This document shows, in pieces, positions 9,264 to 20,339 of a DNA stretch of 64,000 nt; position 1 is the first letter of the stretch, and every line of letters starts with the position of its first letter. The notes beneath the pieces are model-generated. The model did no database searches and was not told the DNA's origin. It saw only the letters and a list, made by a program, of their open reading frames with translations. Origin of the DNA: Candidatus Accumulibacter sp. 66-26. GTDB taxonomy: Bacteria; Pseudomonadota; Gammaproteobacteria; Burkholderiales; Rhodocyclaceae. Where the stretch lies: contig MKUH01000021.1 of the NCBI GenBank assembly GCA_001897745.1, positions 62,001 to 126,000 of the forward strand, in the 5' to 3' direction. The translations under genes were made by a program, and so were the position numbers.

Positions 9264-9749
9264 ATGACCATCACCCGCGTCTACTACGCCTCCCGCCAGC
9301 TCGCCGAGTCGCTCGCCGGCAACCCCTACATGGCGGTCATTTCGATCACCGACCCGGGTACGCCCGAGGCCCGCCTCGACCCGGCCTTCCGCCACGTCCT
9401 GCGCCTTTCCTTCTTCGACGCGCTGCCGGCCGACGAATATCTGCCGGCGCCGATGCCGGGCCTGTTCGACCTGGCGCTGGCCCGGCGCATCGGCGACTTC
9501 GTGCACGAACTGCACGCGGCGCCGTTCGAGATTTCGGTGATGGTGCATTGCGAATACGGCGTCAGCCGCTCGGCCGCCGTGGCCCTGTTCGTCGAGGCCT
9601 GGTCCGGCGCGCCGCTGGAGGCGCGCGAATTCACCTACGAAGCGAATCCCTGGGTGGCCGACCGGCTGGCGCAGGCGTATCCGGCGCTGAACATCGAAAT
9701 CCCGCCGGCCGGCGCCGCGCGCGAGCGGCGCACCGCGCCGCGCCCCTGA
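9264..9749 (+). CDS. Predicted tyrosine/dual-specificity-type protein phosphatase
   Basis: 161 residues, cytosolic. The segment VMVHCEYGVSRSAAVA contains the HC(X)5RS P-loop of cysteine-based phosphatases, with Cys as nucleophile and Arg as phosphate binder; a possible general acid lies upstream in the FFDALPADEY region. It resembles the small bacterial predicted protein tyrosine phosphatases that begin with an ISITDPG-type strand. It follows the kinase-like gene by 15 bases and is likely co-transcribed. The C-terminal 15 residues are Pro/Arg/Ala-rich and probably disordered. The substrate is unknown. Confidence 0.72.
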   Translation: MTITRVYYASRQLAESLAGNPYMAVISITDPGTPEARLDPAFRHVLRLSFFDALPADEYLPAPMPGLFDLALARRIGDFVHELHAAPFEISVMVHCEYGVSRSAAVALFVEAWSGAPLEAREFTYEANPWVADRLAQAYPALNIEIPPAGAARERRTAPRP

Positions 9750-9783
9750 CGCGCCGCGCGCCCGCTTTCCCTCCGGCCGAGCC

Positions 9784-10166
9784 TCAGCGGACGGCGGGCG
9801 GGCAGGGCGCCAGCTCGATCTCCGCGCTGGCCGGCAGGCCCGGCAGATGCTCGGCAAGCGGCCGGCAGCCGCCGCCGTCGCACAGTTCGTAACCCGCCGT
9901 GTAAGGCGTATGGGCGAGCCGCAGGCGGGTCTGCGGCGCCACCTGTGGCCGGTAGTGCCAGACGCCGTCGCGCAGCACGGCGTCGGCCGGCGGCTCCATC
10001 CCGGCGCCGCTGCCCCGGATGCGCGCGGCGACCAGTTGCAGCCGGCCGTCCGCGATGCGCCAGCCCTCCTCCCAGCGCGTCTTCTCGATCGAGTGCGTCC
10101 ACGCCAGCGTGAAGCCCTGCAGCGCCAGCGTCGCGGCGAGCGCGCCGGCGGTGAGGCAGAGCGCCA

Positions 10167-10167
<1 letters not shown>
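9784..10167 (-). CDS. DUF1850 protein of the TRAP-TAXI transporter
   Basis: 127 residues with an N-terminal hydrophobic segment (MALCLTAGALAATLALQGF) followed by an exported domain with WTHSIEKTRWEEGWRI, the characteristic start of DUF1850. These proteins are regularly encoded beside 4TM/12TM TAXI-type TRAP permeases and probably act with them at the membrane. ATG 10167-10165 overlaps the permease stop by one base (TGATG), so translation is coupled. It is the last gene of the operon. Confidence 0.75.
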
Positions 10168-12224
<2,057 letters not shown>

Positions 12225-12295
12225 GCGGGGACTCCCGGGCGAATGCGGACGACGAACGGGCGGGGCGGCCGGAATCCGGCGCGCCCCGCGACGGC

Positions 12296-13255
12296 TCACT
12301 TGAGCAGGCCGACTTCGCGGTAGTATTTCTCGGCGCCCGGATGCAGCGGCACCGGCGGCTGCTTGGCCGCGTCCTCCTTGCGGATGGCCTTGGCGGCGGC
12401 GTGCGCTGCGGTCAGCTGGTCGAGGTTGTCGAACATCGAGCGCGTCATCTTGTAAACCGTGTCGAGCGGCACGCCCTCGTGCGTGACGAGGAAGTTCTGC
12501 ACCGCCACCGAGGGCACGTCGGCCGTCTGGCCTTCGTAGGTCTTGGCCGGAACGTTGGCCGACAGATAGGCCGGCTCGCCGATTTTGGCGACGACTTCGG
12601 GCGGGATCGGCACGATGACGATCTTCTGCGCGACGGCGAGGTCGCGCACCGCCGCCACGCCGAGGCCGGCCGAGATCAGCGTCGCGTCGAGCTGGCGGTT
12701 CTTCATCAGCTCGACCGATTCGCCGAAGGGCAGGTACTCGATCTTGCCGAAATCCTTGTAGCTCATGCCGGCGCCCTTGAAGATCGCGCGCGCGTTCAGC
12801 TCGGTGCCCGACTTCGGCGCGCCGACGGCGATGCGCTTGCCCTTGAGGTCGGCCAGCGAGCGGATGCCCGAATCGGCGCTGGCGATGATCTGGATGTAGT
12901 TCGGATAGACGGCGGCGACCGTGCGCAGCTTCTTCAGCGGCGTCTTGAAGCCGGCTTCCTCGTCGCCCTTCCAGGCGTCGGAGAGCGAATCGCCGAGCGT
13001 GAAGGCGATCTCGCCGCGCCCGGCCTGCAGCAGGTTGAGGTTCTCGGCGCTGGCCTTGGTCGCCTGCACCGAGGTCTTGGCGCCGGGCAGGGCCTTGCCG
13101 TAGATCTGCGACAGGGCGACGCCGAGCGGGTAATAGACCCCGCTGGTGCCGCCGGTCAGCACGTTGACGAATTCGGCGGCGTGCGCCGGAACGGAGATGC
13201 AGGCGGCCGCGACGGCGGTCAGCAGGGCGCGGCTCAGGGTGGATTGGCGTTTCAT
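12296..13255 (-). CDS. TAXI-family TRAP solute-binding protein
   Basis: 319 residues with a Sec signal peptide (MKRQSTLSRALLTAVAAACI, cleaved near AHA-AEF). The mature start VNVLTGGTSGVYYPLGVALSQ is the TAXI family hallmark. The periplasmic protein binds the substrate and hands it to the fused permease downstream. The start is backed by GAGGAGA just upstream. The 77-base gap to the CoA-transferase gene contains two copies of a TAGGGCGAAATTT-like 13-mer but no terminator, so co-transcription with the catabolic genes is plausible. Confidence 0.88.
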   Translation of the reverse strand: MKRQSTLSRALLTAVAAACISVPAHAAEFVNVLTGGTSGVYYPLGVALSQIYGKALPGAKTSVQATKASAENLNLLQAGRGEIAFTLGDSLSDAWKGDEEAGFKTPLKKLRTVAAVYPNYIQIIASADSGIRSLADLKGKRIAVGAPKSGTELNARAIFKGAGMSYKDFGKIEYLPFGESVELMKNRQLDATLISAGLGVAAVRDLAVAQKIVIVPIPPEVVAKIGEPAYLSANVPAKTYEGQTADVPSVAVQNFLVTHEGVPLDTVYKMTRSMFDNLDQLTAAHAAAKAIRKEDAAKQPPVPLHPGAEKYYREVGLLK

Positions 13256-13332
13256 CGGTTTGTCTCCTCTATTGTGTTTTGGGTACTGCGAGTCCGATTC
13301 TAGGGCGAAAATTTAGGGCGAAATTTCCCGTG

Positions 13333-14565
13333 CTAAACGATTCCCTCCTTGTGCAGTGCGGCAATCTCGGCGTCGCTGCGGCCGAGGGCGCGCAGCACGG
13401 CATCGGTGTCCGCGCCCAGCGTCGGCGGCGCGGTGCGGTAGGCGACCGGCGTCGCCGACAGGCGGATCGGGTTGGACACCTGCGGCGCGACGCCGCCGGC
13501 GGCGTGCGGCAGGTCGACGCGCAGCCCGCGCGCCTGCACCTGCGGGTCGGCGAAGACGCCGGCCAGGTCGTTGATCGGGCCGCAGGGCACGGCGGCGTTC
13601 TCGAGCGCGGCGATCCAGGCGGCCGTCGTGCGCAGCACGGTCGTCCGGCGCAGCAGCGGGATCAGTTCCTTGCGGTGGCGGACGCGCGCCGCGTTGTTCG
13701 CGAAGCGCTCGTCCGTCGCCCATTCGGGATGCCCGGCGATCTCGCAGAAGCGCGCGAACTGGCCGTCGTTGCCGATGGCCAGGATCATGTCGCCGTCGGC
13801 GGTCGGGAAGTCCTGGTAGGGGACGATGTTCGGGTGCGCATTGCCCATGCGGCGCGGCGGCGTTCCCGAGACGAGGTAGTTCATCGCCTGGTTGGCGAGG
13901 CAGGCGACCTGCACGTCGAGCAGCGCGAGGTCGATGTGCTGGCCGTCGCCGGTGCGCAGGCCGTCGCGGTCGCGGTGCGCGAGCGCGGCGAGGATGGCGT
14001 TGGACGCGTAGAGGCCGGTCAGGATGTCGGTGAGCGCGACGCCGACCTTCTGCGGGCCGGCGCCGGGCTCGCCGGCCGGCGTCCCGGTCAGGCTCATCAG
14101 GCCGCCCATGCCCTGGATCAGGAAATCGTAGCCGGCGCGCGCGGCGTAGGGGCCGTCCTGGCCGAAGCCGGTGATCGAGCAATACACGAGCTTGGGATTG
14201 AGTGCGCGCAGGCTGGCGTAGTCGAGGCCGTAGGCGGCCAGTCCGCCGACCTTGAAGTTCTCGATGACGACGTCGGCGCCGGCCGCCAGTTCGCGGACGA
14301 TGGCCTGCCCCTCGGGGCGTGCGATGTCGACGGTGAGCGAGCGCTTGTTGCGGTTGGTGCACAGGAAGTAGGCCGCCTCGCGCGTCGGCTCGCCGGCGCC
14401 GTCGGCCAGCCAGGGCGGGCCCCAGCCGCGCGTGTCGTCGCCGCTGCCGGGCTTCTCGACCTTGATCACCTCGGCGCCGAGGTCGGCCAGCAGCTGGCTG
14501 GCCCACGGCCCGGCGAGCACGCGCGAGAGGTCGAGAACGCGCAGGTGGGAGAGGGCGCCGGACAT
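13333..14565 (-). CDS. CaiB/BaiF family (class III) CoA-transferase, probably glutarate-activating
   Basis: 410 residues with the family start (LRVLDLSRVLAGPWASQLLADLG), VIKVEKPGSGDDTR, the AYFLCTNRNKRSLTVD block and the catalytic Asp in VALTDILTGLYASNAI. Class III transferases move CoA between carboxylates through a glutamyl/aspartyl-linked intermediate. The gene follows glutaryl-CoA dehydrogenase by 7 bases, so a succinyl-CoA:glutarate-type activity, as in SUGCT-like members, is the best guess; formyl/oxalate or other acids cannot be excluded by sequence alone. Confidence 0.85.
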   Translation of the reverse strand: MSGALSHLRVLDLSRVLAGPWASQLLADLGAEVIKVEKPGSGDDTRGWGPPWLADGAGEPTREAAYFLCTNRNKRSLTVDIARPEGQAIVRELAAGADVVIENFKVGGLAAYGLDYASLRALNPKLVYCSITGFGQDGPYAARAGYDFLIQGMGGLMSLTGTPAGEPGAGPQKVGVALTDILTGLYASNAILAALAHRDRDGLRTGDGQHIDLALLDVQVACLANQAMNYLVSGTPPRRMGNAHPNIVPYQDFPTADGDMILAIGNDGQFARFCEIAGHPEWATDERFANNAARVRHRKELIPLLRRTTVLRTTAAWIAALENAAVPCGPINDLAGVFADPQVQARGLRVDLPHAAGGVAPQVSNPIRLSATPVAYRTAPPTLGADTDAVLRALGRSDAEIAALHKEGIV

Positions 14566-14572
14566 CTCGCGC

Positions 14573-15763
<1,191 letters not shown>

Positions 15764-15823
15764 GCAGAAGCTCCTTGTCCGGATGAATGTCTGGGGCCGA
15801 TTGTAATCACAGAAAGGCTTGCT

Positions 15824-15854
15824 ATACGGAACGAGTTGGAGATACATTCCGCAT
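15824..15854. promoter_or_regulatory. Candidate IclR operator in the divergent gcdH/regulator gap
   Basis: The 92-base gap between gcdH and the IclR gene carries an imperfect inverted repeat, ATACGGAAC (15824-15832) and ATTCCGCAT (15846-15854), with a CGGAA/TTCCG core and a 13-base spacer, immediately before the regulator start at 15856. Its position suits autoregulation and control of gcdH. Not experimentally supported here. Confidence 0.4.
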
Positions 15855-15855
15855 C

Positions 15856-16632
15856 ATGGAACAATCAAAAGATATCCAGATCGAAGGTGTCGCCGCCCTG
15901 GCGCGCGGGCTGGAACTGCTGCGCTGCTTTTCGCCGCAGGAACCCGAGCTGTCGAACGGCGAACTGGCGGCGCACAGCGGCCTGCCCAAGTCGACCGTCT
16001 CGCGCCTGACGCGCACGCTCGTCGAACTCGGTTATCTGCGCCACGATGCGGTCCGCCGCCGCTACCGCGTCGGCCCGTCGGTGCTGGCGCTCGGCTACGC
16101 GGCGCTCGCCAACCTGCGCGTGCGCGACGCCGGGCGGCCGCACATGCAGGCGCTGGCCGATGCGACGCATGCCCTGGTCTCGCTGGCGACGCGCGACCGC
16201 CTGTCGATGATCTATCTGGAGAACTGCCGCAGCGCGAGCAACGTGACGCTGCGCGTCAACGCCGGCACGCAGCTGCCGCTCGCCACCACCTCGATCGGCC
16301 GCGCCTTCCTGGCCGGCCTGCCGGCGGCCGAACGCGCCTACCTGCTCGAACAGCTGGCGCTGCGCGAAGGCGCGGCGTGGCCGGCGCAGAACGCCGCGAT
16401 CGAGCGCGAACTGGCGCGCTACCGCGAGCGCGGCTACTGCCTCTCGCTCGCCGAGTGGAAGAAGGACGTCAACGCCGCCGCCGTGCCGCTCGCCGGCGCG
16501 CCGGGCGCCGACCTGCTGGTGCTCTCGATCAGCGGCCCGGCCTTCGCGGTGACGCCGCGCCAGCTCGAGGAGGAACTGGCGCCGCGCCTGGTGGCGCTGG
16601 CCCGCCACCTCGAAGCGCAGGTCGGCGCCTAA
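15856..16632 (+). CDS. IclR-family transcriptional regulator
   Basis: 258 residues: an N-terminal winged helix-turn-helix (about 12-75, with NGELAAHSGLPKSTVSRLTRT as recognition region and YRVGPSVLALGYAAL linker helix) and a C-terminal GAF-like effector domain with the usual LPLATTSIGRAFLAGL and YCLSLAEWKKDVNAAAVPL segments. It is divergently transcribed from gcdH and therefore the probable regulator of the glutarate unit, responding to a pathway acid or CoA ester. ATG 15856 gives the standard N-terminus; an upstream in-frame start at 15787 would run through the operator-like repeat. Confidence 0.88.
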   Translation: MEQSKDIQIEGVAALARGLELLRCFSPQEPELSNGELAAHSGLPKSTVSRLTRTLVELGYLRHDAVRRRYRVGPSVLALGYAALANLRVRDAGRPHMQALADATHALVSLATRDRLSMIYLENCRSASNVTLRVNAGTQLPLATTSIGRAFLAGLPAAERAYLLEQLALREGAAWPAQNAAIERELARYRERGYCLSLAEWKKDVNAAAVPLAGAPGADLLVLSISGPAFAVTPRQLEEELAPRLVALARHLEAQVGA

Positions 16633-16639
16633 GTCCCGG

Positions 16640-17386
16640 TCACGGGCGCAGGCGCGTCGCGGCGATGCCCAGCCATTCGTGCAGGGCGGCGCTGCTACGT
16701 TGAAGATGGGCCGGGCCGGGCAGCCAGCCCGGTCCGTTCGCGCGGCGCCCGCCACCGAGCACGGTGGGCGCGGGGATCACGAGCAGGCCGGCCTGCTCGA
16801 ATTCATACGCGGCGCGCCGCATGTGCACGCCCTCGGTTACCAGCAGCACCGTGTCGACGCCCTGCGCGCGCAGCAGCGCAGCAGAATGGCGCGCGTTGTC
16901 GCGGGTGTCGAGGGATGCTGTCTCCAGCCAGCGTGCGTCCAGGCCGAAGTCGGTCCGCAGCGCCTGCGCCATCGCCTCCGCTTCCGCCGTGCCGCCTTGC
17001 GGCGCACCGCCCGTCAGCAGCAGCGGCAGTTGCGTTTGCCGGTGCAGATGCGCCGCGTAGCGCAGGCGCAGCAGCGAATGGCCGTCGATCACGTCGGCGC
17101 CGCCGTACTCGGCGGCGTCGCGCTGGATTCCGCCGGCGAGCACGACGATGGCCTGCGCGCGCGCCATTTCCTCCCGCGCGGGCGGCGGGTAGATGCGCAG
17201 GCCGTCGAGCAGTGCGTTCGATACGGGGGGCGTGGACAGGGCGAAGAGCACGCCGATGCCGGTCCATGCCAGCCCGAGGCCGAGCCTACGGCGCCAACGC
17301 AGGAGCAGCAGCCCGCAGGCGGCGAGCAGCAGCGGCGCGACGGGCGGCAGCAGCAGGGCGGTAAGAAGTTTCTTCAGGAAGAACAT
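16640..17386 (-). CDS. ElyC/SanA/YdcF family membrane protein (DUF218)
   Basis: 248 residues. Two N-terminal helices (about 5-27 and 35-52) are followed by a periplasmic or cytoplasmic DUF218 domain starting AIVVLAGGIQRDAAEY, with LLTGGAPQGGTAEAEAMA, LETASLDTRDNARHSA and LLVTEGVHMRRA, the conserved acidic and polar motifs of the ElyC/YdcF group. Members are linked to envelope polysaccharide metabolism, but the reaction is not settled. Single gene; a 35-bp repeat with a hairpin lies 60 bases upstream. Confidence 0.8.
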   Translation of the reverse strand: MFFLKKLLTALLLPPVAPLLLAACGLLLLRWRRRLGLGLAWTGIGVLFALSTPPVSNALLDGLRIYPPPAREEMARAQAIVVLAGGIQRDAAEYGGADVIDGHSLLRLRYAAHLHRQTQLPLLLTGGAPQGGTAEAEAMAQALRTDFGLDARWLETASLDTRDNARHSAALLRAQGVDTVLLVTEGVHMRRAAYEFEQAGLLVIPAPTVLGGGRRANGPGWLPGPAHLQRSSAALHEWLGIAATRLRP

Positions 17387-17445
17387 GGGCGCTCGGCGGC
17401 GAAAGATTGGCGCCAGTGTGCCAAATTCCGCGCCGCTGCGGCGCC

Positions 17446-17480
17446 GAAATGAAAACGGCCTCCGCAGGGGAGGCCGTTTC
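17446..17480. repeat. 35-bp direct repeat, left copy
   Basis: Identical over 35 bases to 18123-18157, 677 bases away in the same orientation. The two copies bracket an AT-richer segment. Confidence 0.85.
17451..17480. terminator. Left copy of the duplicated tRNA-Lys terminator
   Basis: Hairpin AAACGGCCTCC-GCAGG-GGAGGCCGTTT with A/T runs on both sides, part of a 35-bp perfect repeat (17446-17480) of the sequence downstream of tRNA-Lys(CTT). It now stands in front of the YdcF-type gene without an intact RNA gene before it. Confidence 0.6.
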
Positions 17481-17486
17481 TAATTC

Positions 17487-17525
17487 TGATGGGGCACGAG
17501 TAAATCGAGCGCTCGACCTGCGGTA
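17487..17525 (-). pseudogene. Decayed 3' end of a tRNA-Lys
   Basis: Directly after the left repeat, 17482-17525 aligns with 18161-18204, the end of tRNA-Lys(CTT). About three quarters of positions match, including TGGGG/TGGGT for the CCA-acceptor end and GCTCGACCTGCGG for CTCGACCTACGG around the T-arm and variable loop. Homology fades at the anticodon stem, so only a 3' fragment remains. Compensatory pairing in the T-arm is lost, so it is not a functional tRNA. Confidence 0.55.
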
Positions 17526-17679
17526 GGGGGGGGCGGCGATCGCTTCGCGCCTTGCATCACCCGCTGGCCTGATCCAATGGCAAATTGCGTCCTGCATTTT
17601 TCTTTCAAGTTGGTCGCGGCTGTAATCTGACTCCAGCTTCATGCAATGCGTAGCGGGCTTTGGGTAAGTGTTATGATTT

Positions 17680-18012
17680 TTGAATATTTATTTGGCGCAT
17701 GTATTCATGGCGGGATCACCTTCTCGTTCGGACCTCGTTTCGGTTGTGATCGGATTCTCTGCGCTTGGCCTTTATCCCTTGTTCGTTGCTTGGCAAACAT
17801 TGTCAGCCGGGAGTCTGGAGGGGCAGAGCTGCAGTGGTCTTCACTCGGTTCGGATGTGCCGCCTTGGGAAATTGGTCGGGGAAATCTTGTTCGGGGCCGA
17901 AGGGGCGTACCTCGGATTCGCTCTTGTTATGGGGGCTTTGGGGAGTGTTCTCGTAATCTTCGCGTGTGGCGTTTATCTCTTCAAAGTGAGAGCCGCCACT
18001 TCTGAGCGATAG
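17680..18012 (+). CDS. Small two-helix membrane protein in the tRNA-flanked island
   Basis: 110 residues from TTG 17680, or about 101 from ATG 17707. Two hydrophobic segments (LVSVVIGFSALGLYPLFVAW and LGFALVMGALGSVLVIFACG) are separated by a polar linker with two Cys residues. Base composition is clearly lower in G+C (near half) than the surrounding genes, and codon use is mixed, which suggests acquired DNA. No family recognised and no strong ribosome site. An overlapping frame (17646-18005) looks like its shadow. The gap on either side (17526-17679 and 18013-18122) shows no other gene. Confidence 0.4.
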   Translation: MNIYLAHVFMAGSPSRSDLVSVVIGFSALGLYPLFVAWQTLSAGSLEGQSCSGLHSVRMCRLGKLVGEILFGAEGAYLGFALVMGALGSVLVIFACGVYLFKVRAATSER

Positions 18013-18122
18013 GCCCTATGCAGCTAGATCGCTGGCTGCGTGGGGCAGGCGAGTTCTGTGAGGTGGATTTTTGGCGGCGGATCGCCTACCGGTCTTGCAT
18101 CTATTTGAGCATTCGAACGCAA

Positions 18123-18157
18123 GAAATGAAAACGGCCTCCGCAGGGGAGGCCGTTTC
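18123..18157. repeat. 35-bp direct repeat, right copy
   Basis: Same 35 bases as 17446-17480; here it lies just beyond the CCA end of tRNA-Lys(CTT) and contains its terminator. Confidence 0.85.
18128..18157 (-). terminator. Terminator of the tRNA-Lys pair
   Basis: Eleven-base stem AAACGGCCTCC/GGAGGCCGTTT with a U-run when read on the minus strand, 8 bases after the tRNA-Lys(CTT) 3' end. Confidence 0.8.
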
Positions 18158-18165
18158 CGGAATTC

Positions 18166-18241
18166 TGGTGGGTCGTGAGTGATTCGAACACTCGACCTAC
18201 GGATTAAGAGTCCGCTGCTCTACCAGCTGAGCTAACGACCC
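18166..18241 (-). tRNA. tRNA-Lys (anticodon CTT)
   Basis: 76 bases with encoded CCA. Read on the minus strand: acceptor GGGTCGT/ACGACCC, D-arm GCTC...GAGC, anticodon arm GCGGA-CTCTTAA-TCCGT giving anticodon CTT, T-arm GAGTG-TTCGAAT-CACTC. All arms pair. It is the distal gene of a tandem lysine tRNA unit. Confidence 0.96.
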
Positions 18242-18258
18242 AGAATTTTCCCGGGAAT

Positions 18259-18334
18259 TGGTGGGTCGGGCGAGATTCGAACTCGCGACCAACGGATTAA
18301 AAGTCCGCTGCTCTACCGACTGAGCTACCGACCC
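18259..18334 (-). tRNA. tRNA-Lys (anticodon TTT)
   Basis: 76 bases with encoded CCA. Acceptor GGGTCGG/CCGACCC, anticodon loop CTTTTAA (anticodon TTT), T-loop TTCGAAT. It is the first gene of the pair, 17 bases before tRNA-Lys(CTT), and is served by a near-perfect promoter. Confidence 0.96.
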
Positions 18335-18350
18335 CCGAAAGGAAGCGCGC

Positions 18351-18379
18351 ATTATAGTGAGCGGCTCGGGCGCTGTCAA
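18351..18379 (-). promoter_or_regulatory. Sigma70 promoter of the tRNA-Lys pair
   Basis: On the minus strand TTGACA (18379-18374), a 17-base spacer and TATAAT (18356-18351), both consensus hexamers, end 16 bases before the mature tRNA-Lys(TTT) 5' end. Confidence 0.85.
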
Positions 18380-18424
18380 ACCGGATATCGAGAAAATTTT
18401 CCGGGCGGTGCGTTGGGGTCGTTC

Positions 18425-19528
18425 TCAGGCCTCGCGTATCACCCGCCAGTACTGGTATTTCAGCATGGCGACGGCGCCGGCGACGATGGCCAGCAGGGTC
18501 AGAATCGAGCCGGCGGCCAGCGTCGATACGCCGCTGATGCCCTGGCCGATCGTGCAGCCCATGCCGACGACGCCGCCGAAGCCCATCAGCGCCGCGCCGA
18601 GCAGATGGTTGGCGGTGTCCTCGACGTCGCGGAAGCCTTCCCAGCGGAAGCTGCGTGTCGCCAGCGCGTAGGCCAGGCTGCCGGCGATCACGCCGAGCGC
18701 GCAGGCGATCGTGAAGCTCAGCTTGCGGCTGCTGTCGGACCACAGCATCAGGAGTTCGAGTGTGTAGGCCTGCGGCGCGACGAAGGTCAGCGACTCCATG
18801 CGTCCGCTGTTGGTGGCGACGAAAGCTTCCTGCAGGGTGTCCGGGTCTTCGGCGAGATAGCCGAGATGGCCGCTGACATACCAGCCGCCGACCACGACGA
18901 GGCCGACCGCGATACCGCCGAGCAGATTGTCGGCGCGGAGGAAGTCGCGCCGCGCGAAGACGAAGGCGAGCAGGCCGCCGCCGACGAGCAGGGCGCAGGC
19001 GGCCAGCGCGGACGCAGGGGCGATTCCGGTGCCGGCGACGAGGGCCGGCAGGTCCTGGCCGCCGGGCAGCGCGAGGGCGGCCTTTTCCAGCACGTTGACG
19101 CGGAAGAGGCCGAAGACGCCGCGCAGCGTCATGTAGGCGACGAGGCCGAGGACGAGGAAGACGACCAGCGATTTGAGGTTGCCGCCGCCGATGCGGATCA
19201 GCGTCTTGCCGCCGCAGCCCGAAGCGAGGACCATGCCGGCGCCGAAGCAGAGTCCGCCGACGATGCACGACAGCCAGAGGAGCCGGTCGCCGCGGTAGAT
19301 CGTCTTGTCGAGGTCGATCAGGCCGGCGGCGTGCAGCGCGCTGCTGCCGAGAATGGCGATGGCGATGGCCAGCAGCCACATGCGCATGCGGCTCCAGTCG
19401 CCCATGTTCACGATGTCGGCGACGGCGCCCATGGTGCAGAAGTGCGTGCGGTTGGCGACCGCGCCGAACACCGCGCCGAGCGCGAAGGCCAGCCACAGGA
19501 TGGTGTTCGGGGCGACGCCGGCGGCCAT
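18425..19528 (-). CDS. YeeE/YedE-family sulfur-compound transporter
   Basis: About 367 residues, many helices in two similar halves. The family's cysteines are present: HFCTMGAVADIVN near the N-terminus, LASGCGGKTLIRIGGGNLKS in the first half and GMGCTIGQGISGVS in the second. YeeE (TsuA) members take up thiosulfate and YedE members are tied to selenium; the substrate here is open, and no TusA-like partner gene is adjacent. ATG 19528 is preferred over an Arg-rich extension to 19603 that overlaps queC. It starts 8 bases after queC stops. Confidence 0.85.
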   Translation of the reverse strand: MAAGVAPNTILWLAFALGAVFGAVANRTHFCTMGAVADIVNMGDWSRMRMWLLAIAIAILGSSALHAAGLIDLDKTIYRGDRLLWLSCIVGGLCFGAGMVLASGCGGKTLIRIGGGNLKSLVVFLVLGLVAYMTLRGVFGLFRVNVLEKAALALPGGQDLPALVAGTGIAPASALAACALLVGGGLLAFVFARRDFLRADNLLGGIAVGLVVVGGWYVSGHLGYLAEDPDTLQEAFVATNSGRMESLTFVAPQAYTLELLMLWSDSSRKLSFTIACALGVIAGSLAYALATRSFRWEGFRDVEDTANHLLGAALMGFGGVVGMGCTIGQGISGVSTLAAGSILTLLAIVAGAVAMLKYQYWRVIREA

Positions 19529-19536
19529 GGCGCGGG

Positions 19537-20229
19537 TCAGGCGACGTAGGGCGTCGGGTCGGCGACGCCGGCGGCGGCGAAGCCTTCGCGGCGCAGGCGG
19601 CACGAGTCGCAGACGCCGCAGGCGCGGCCGGCGGCGTCTGCCTGGTAGCAGGAGACGGTGAGCGCGTAGTCGACGCCGAGCGCGCTGCCGCGCCGGATGA
19701 TGTCGGCCTTCGAGAGGTCGATCAGCGGTGCGTGGATGGTCAGCCGCGCGCCTTCGACGGCGGCGCGCGTGGCGAGGTTGGCCATCGTTTCGAAGGCGGC
19801 GATGTAGTCCGGCCGGCAGTCGGGATAGCCCGAGTAGTCGACGGCGTTCACGCCGACGAAGAGGTCGCGGCTGCCGAGCACTTCGGCCCAGGCCAGTGCC
19901 AGCGACAGCATGATGGTGTTGCGCGCCGGTACGTAGGTGATCGGGATGCAGTCGTCCTGCACGCCGTCGACCGGCACGGCGAGCGTGCTGTCGGTCAGCG
20001 CCGAGCCGCCGAACTGGCCGAGGTCGAAGCGCAGCACGCGGTGCTCGCGAGCGCCGAGCGCATGGGCCACGCGCTCGGCGGCGGCGAGTTCGGCGCGGTG
20101 GCGCTGGCCGTAGTCGAAGGACAGGCAGTAGCAGTCGAAGCCGGTGGCGCGGGCGATGGCCAGCGTGGTCGCCGAGTCGAGTCCGCCGGAAAGAAGGACG
20201 ACGGCGCGTCGGGAGTGTTGTTCGCTCAT
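19537..20229 (-). CDS. queC: 7-cyano-7-deazaguanine synthase
   Basis: 230 residues. The PP-loop [18 protein letters not shown] binds ATP, and the C-terminal [22 protein letters not shown] supplies the four-cysteine zinc site. QueC converts 7-carboxy-7-deazaguanine to preQ0 on the way to queuosine. Its substrate comes from QueE, encoded 5 kb away on the same strand; in many relatives the two are adjacent, so the intervening Liv cassette looks inserted. Confidence 0.94.
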   Translation of the reverse strand: MSEQHSRRAVVLLSGGLDSATTLAIARATGFDCYCLSFDYGQRHRAELAAAERVAHALGAREHRVLRFDLGQFGGSALTDSTLAVPVDGVQDDCIPITYVPARNTIMLSLALAWAEVLGSRDLFVGVNAVDYSGYPDCRPDYIAAFETMANLATRAAVEGARLTIHAPLIDLSKADIIRRGSALGVDYALTVSCYQADAAGRACGVCDSCRLRREGFAAAGVADPTPYVA

Positions 20230-20339
20230 GGGCTGGCGAATATACCGTTTTTCGGCGTCCGCCGGAATGGTATCTGCTTGTTCTTGCGCTACAATCCGGG
20301 CTCTTTTGCCCCGTTCAGCCAGCCCTCGCGGAGAAAACG

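Noticed and set aside
6966-9857. 963-codon minus-strand frame across maeB, fabI and the kinase/phosphatase pair
   Set aside because: Shadow of three well-supported plus-strand genes with no family resemblance of its own.
13301-13326. Tandem 13-mer TAGGGCGAAATTT between the CoA-transferase and TAXI genes
   Set aside because: Only two copies, no palindrome and no promoter partner; too little to call a regulatory site.
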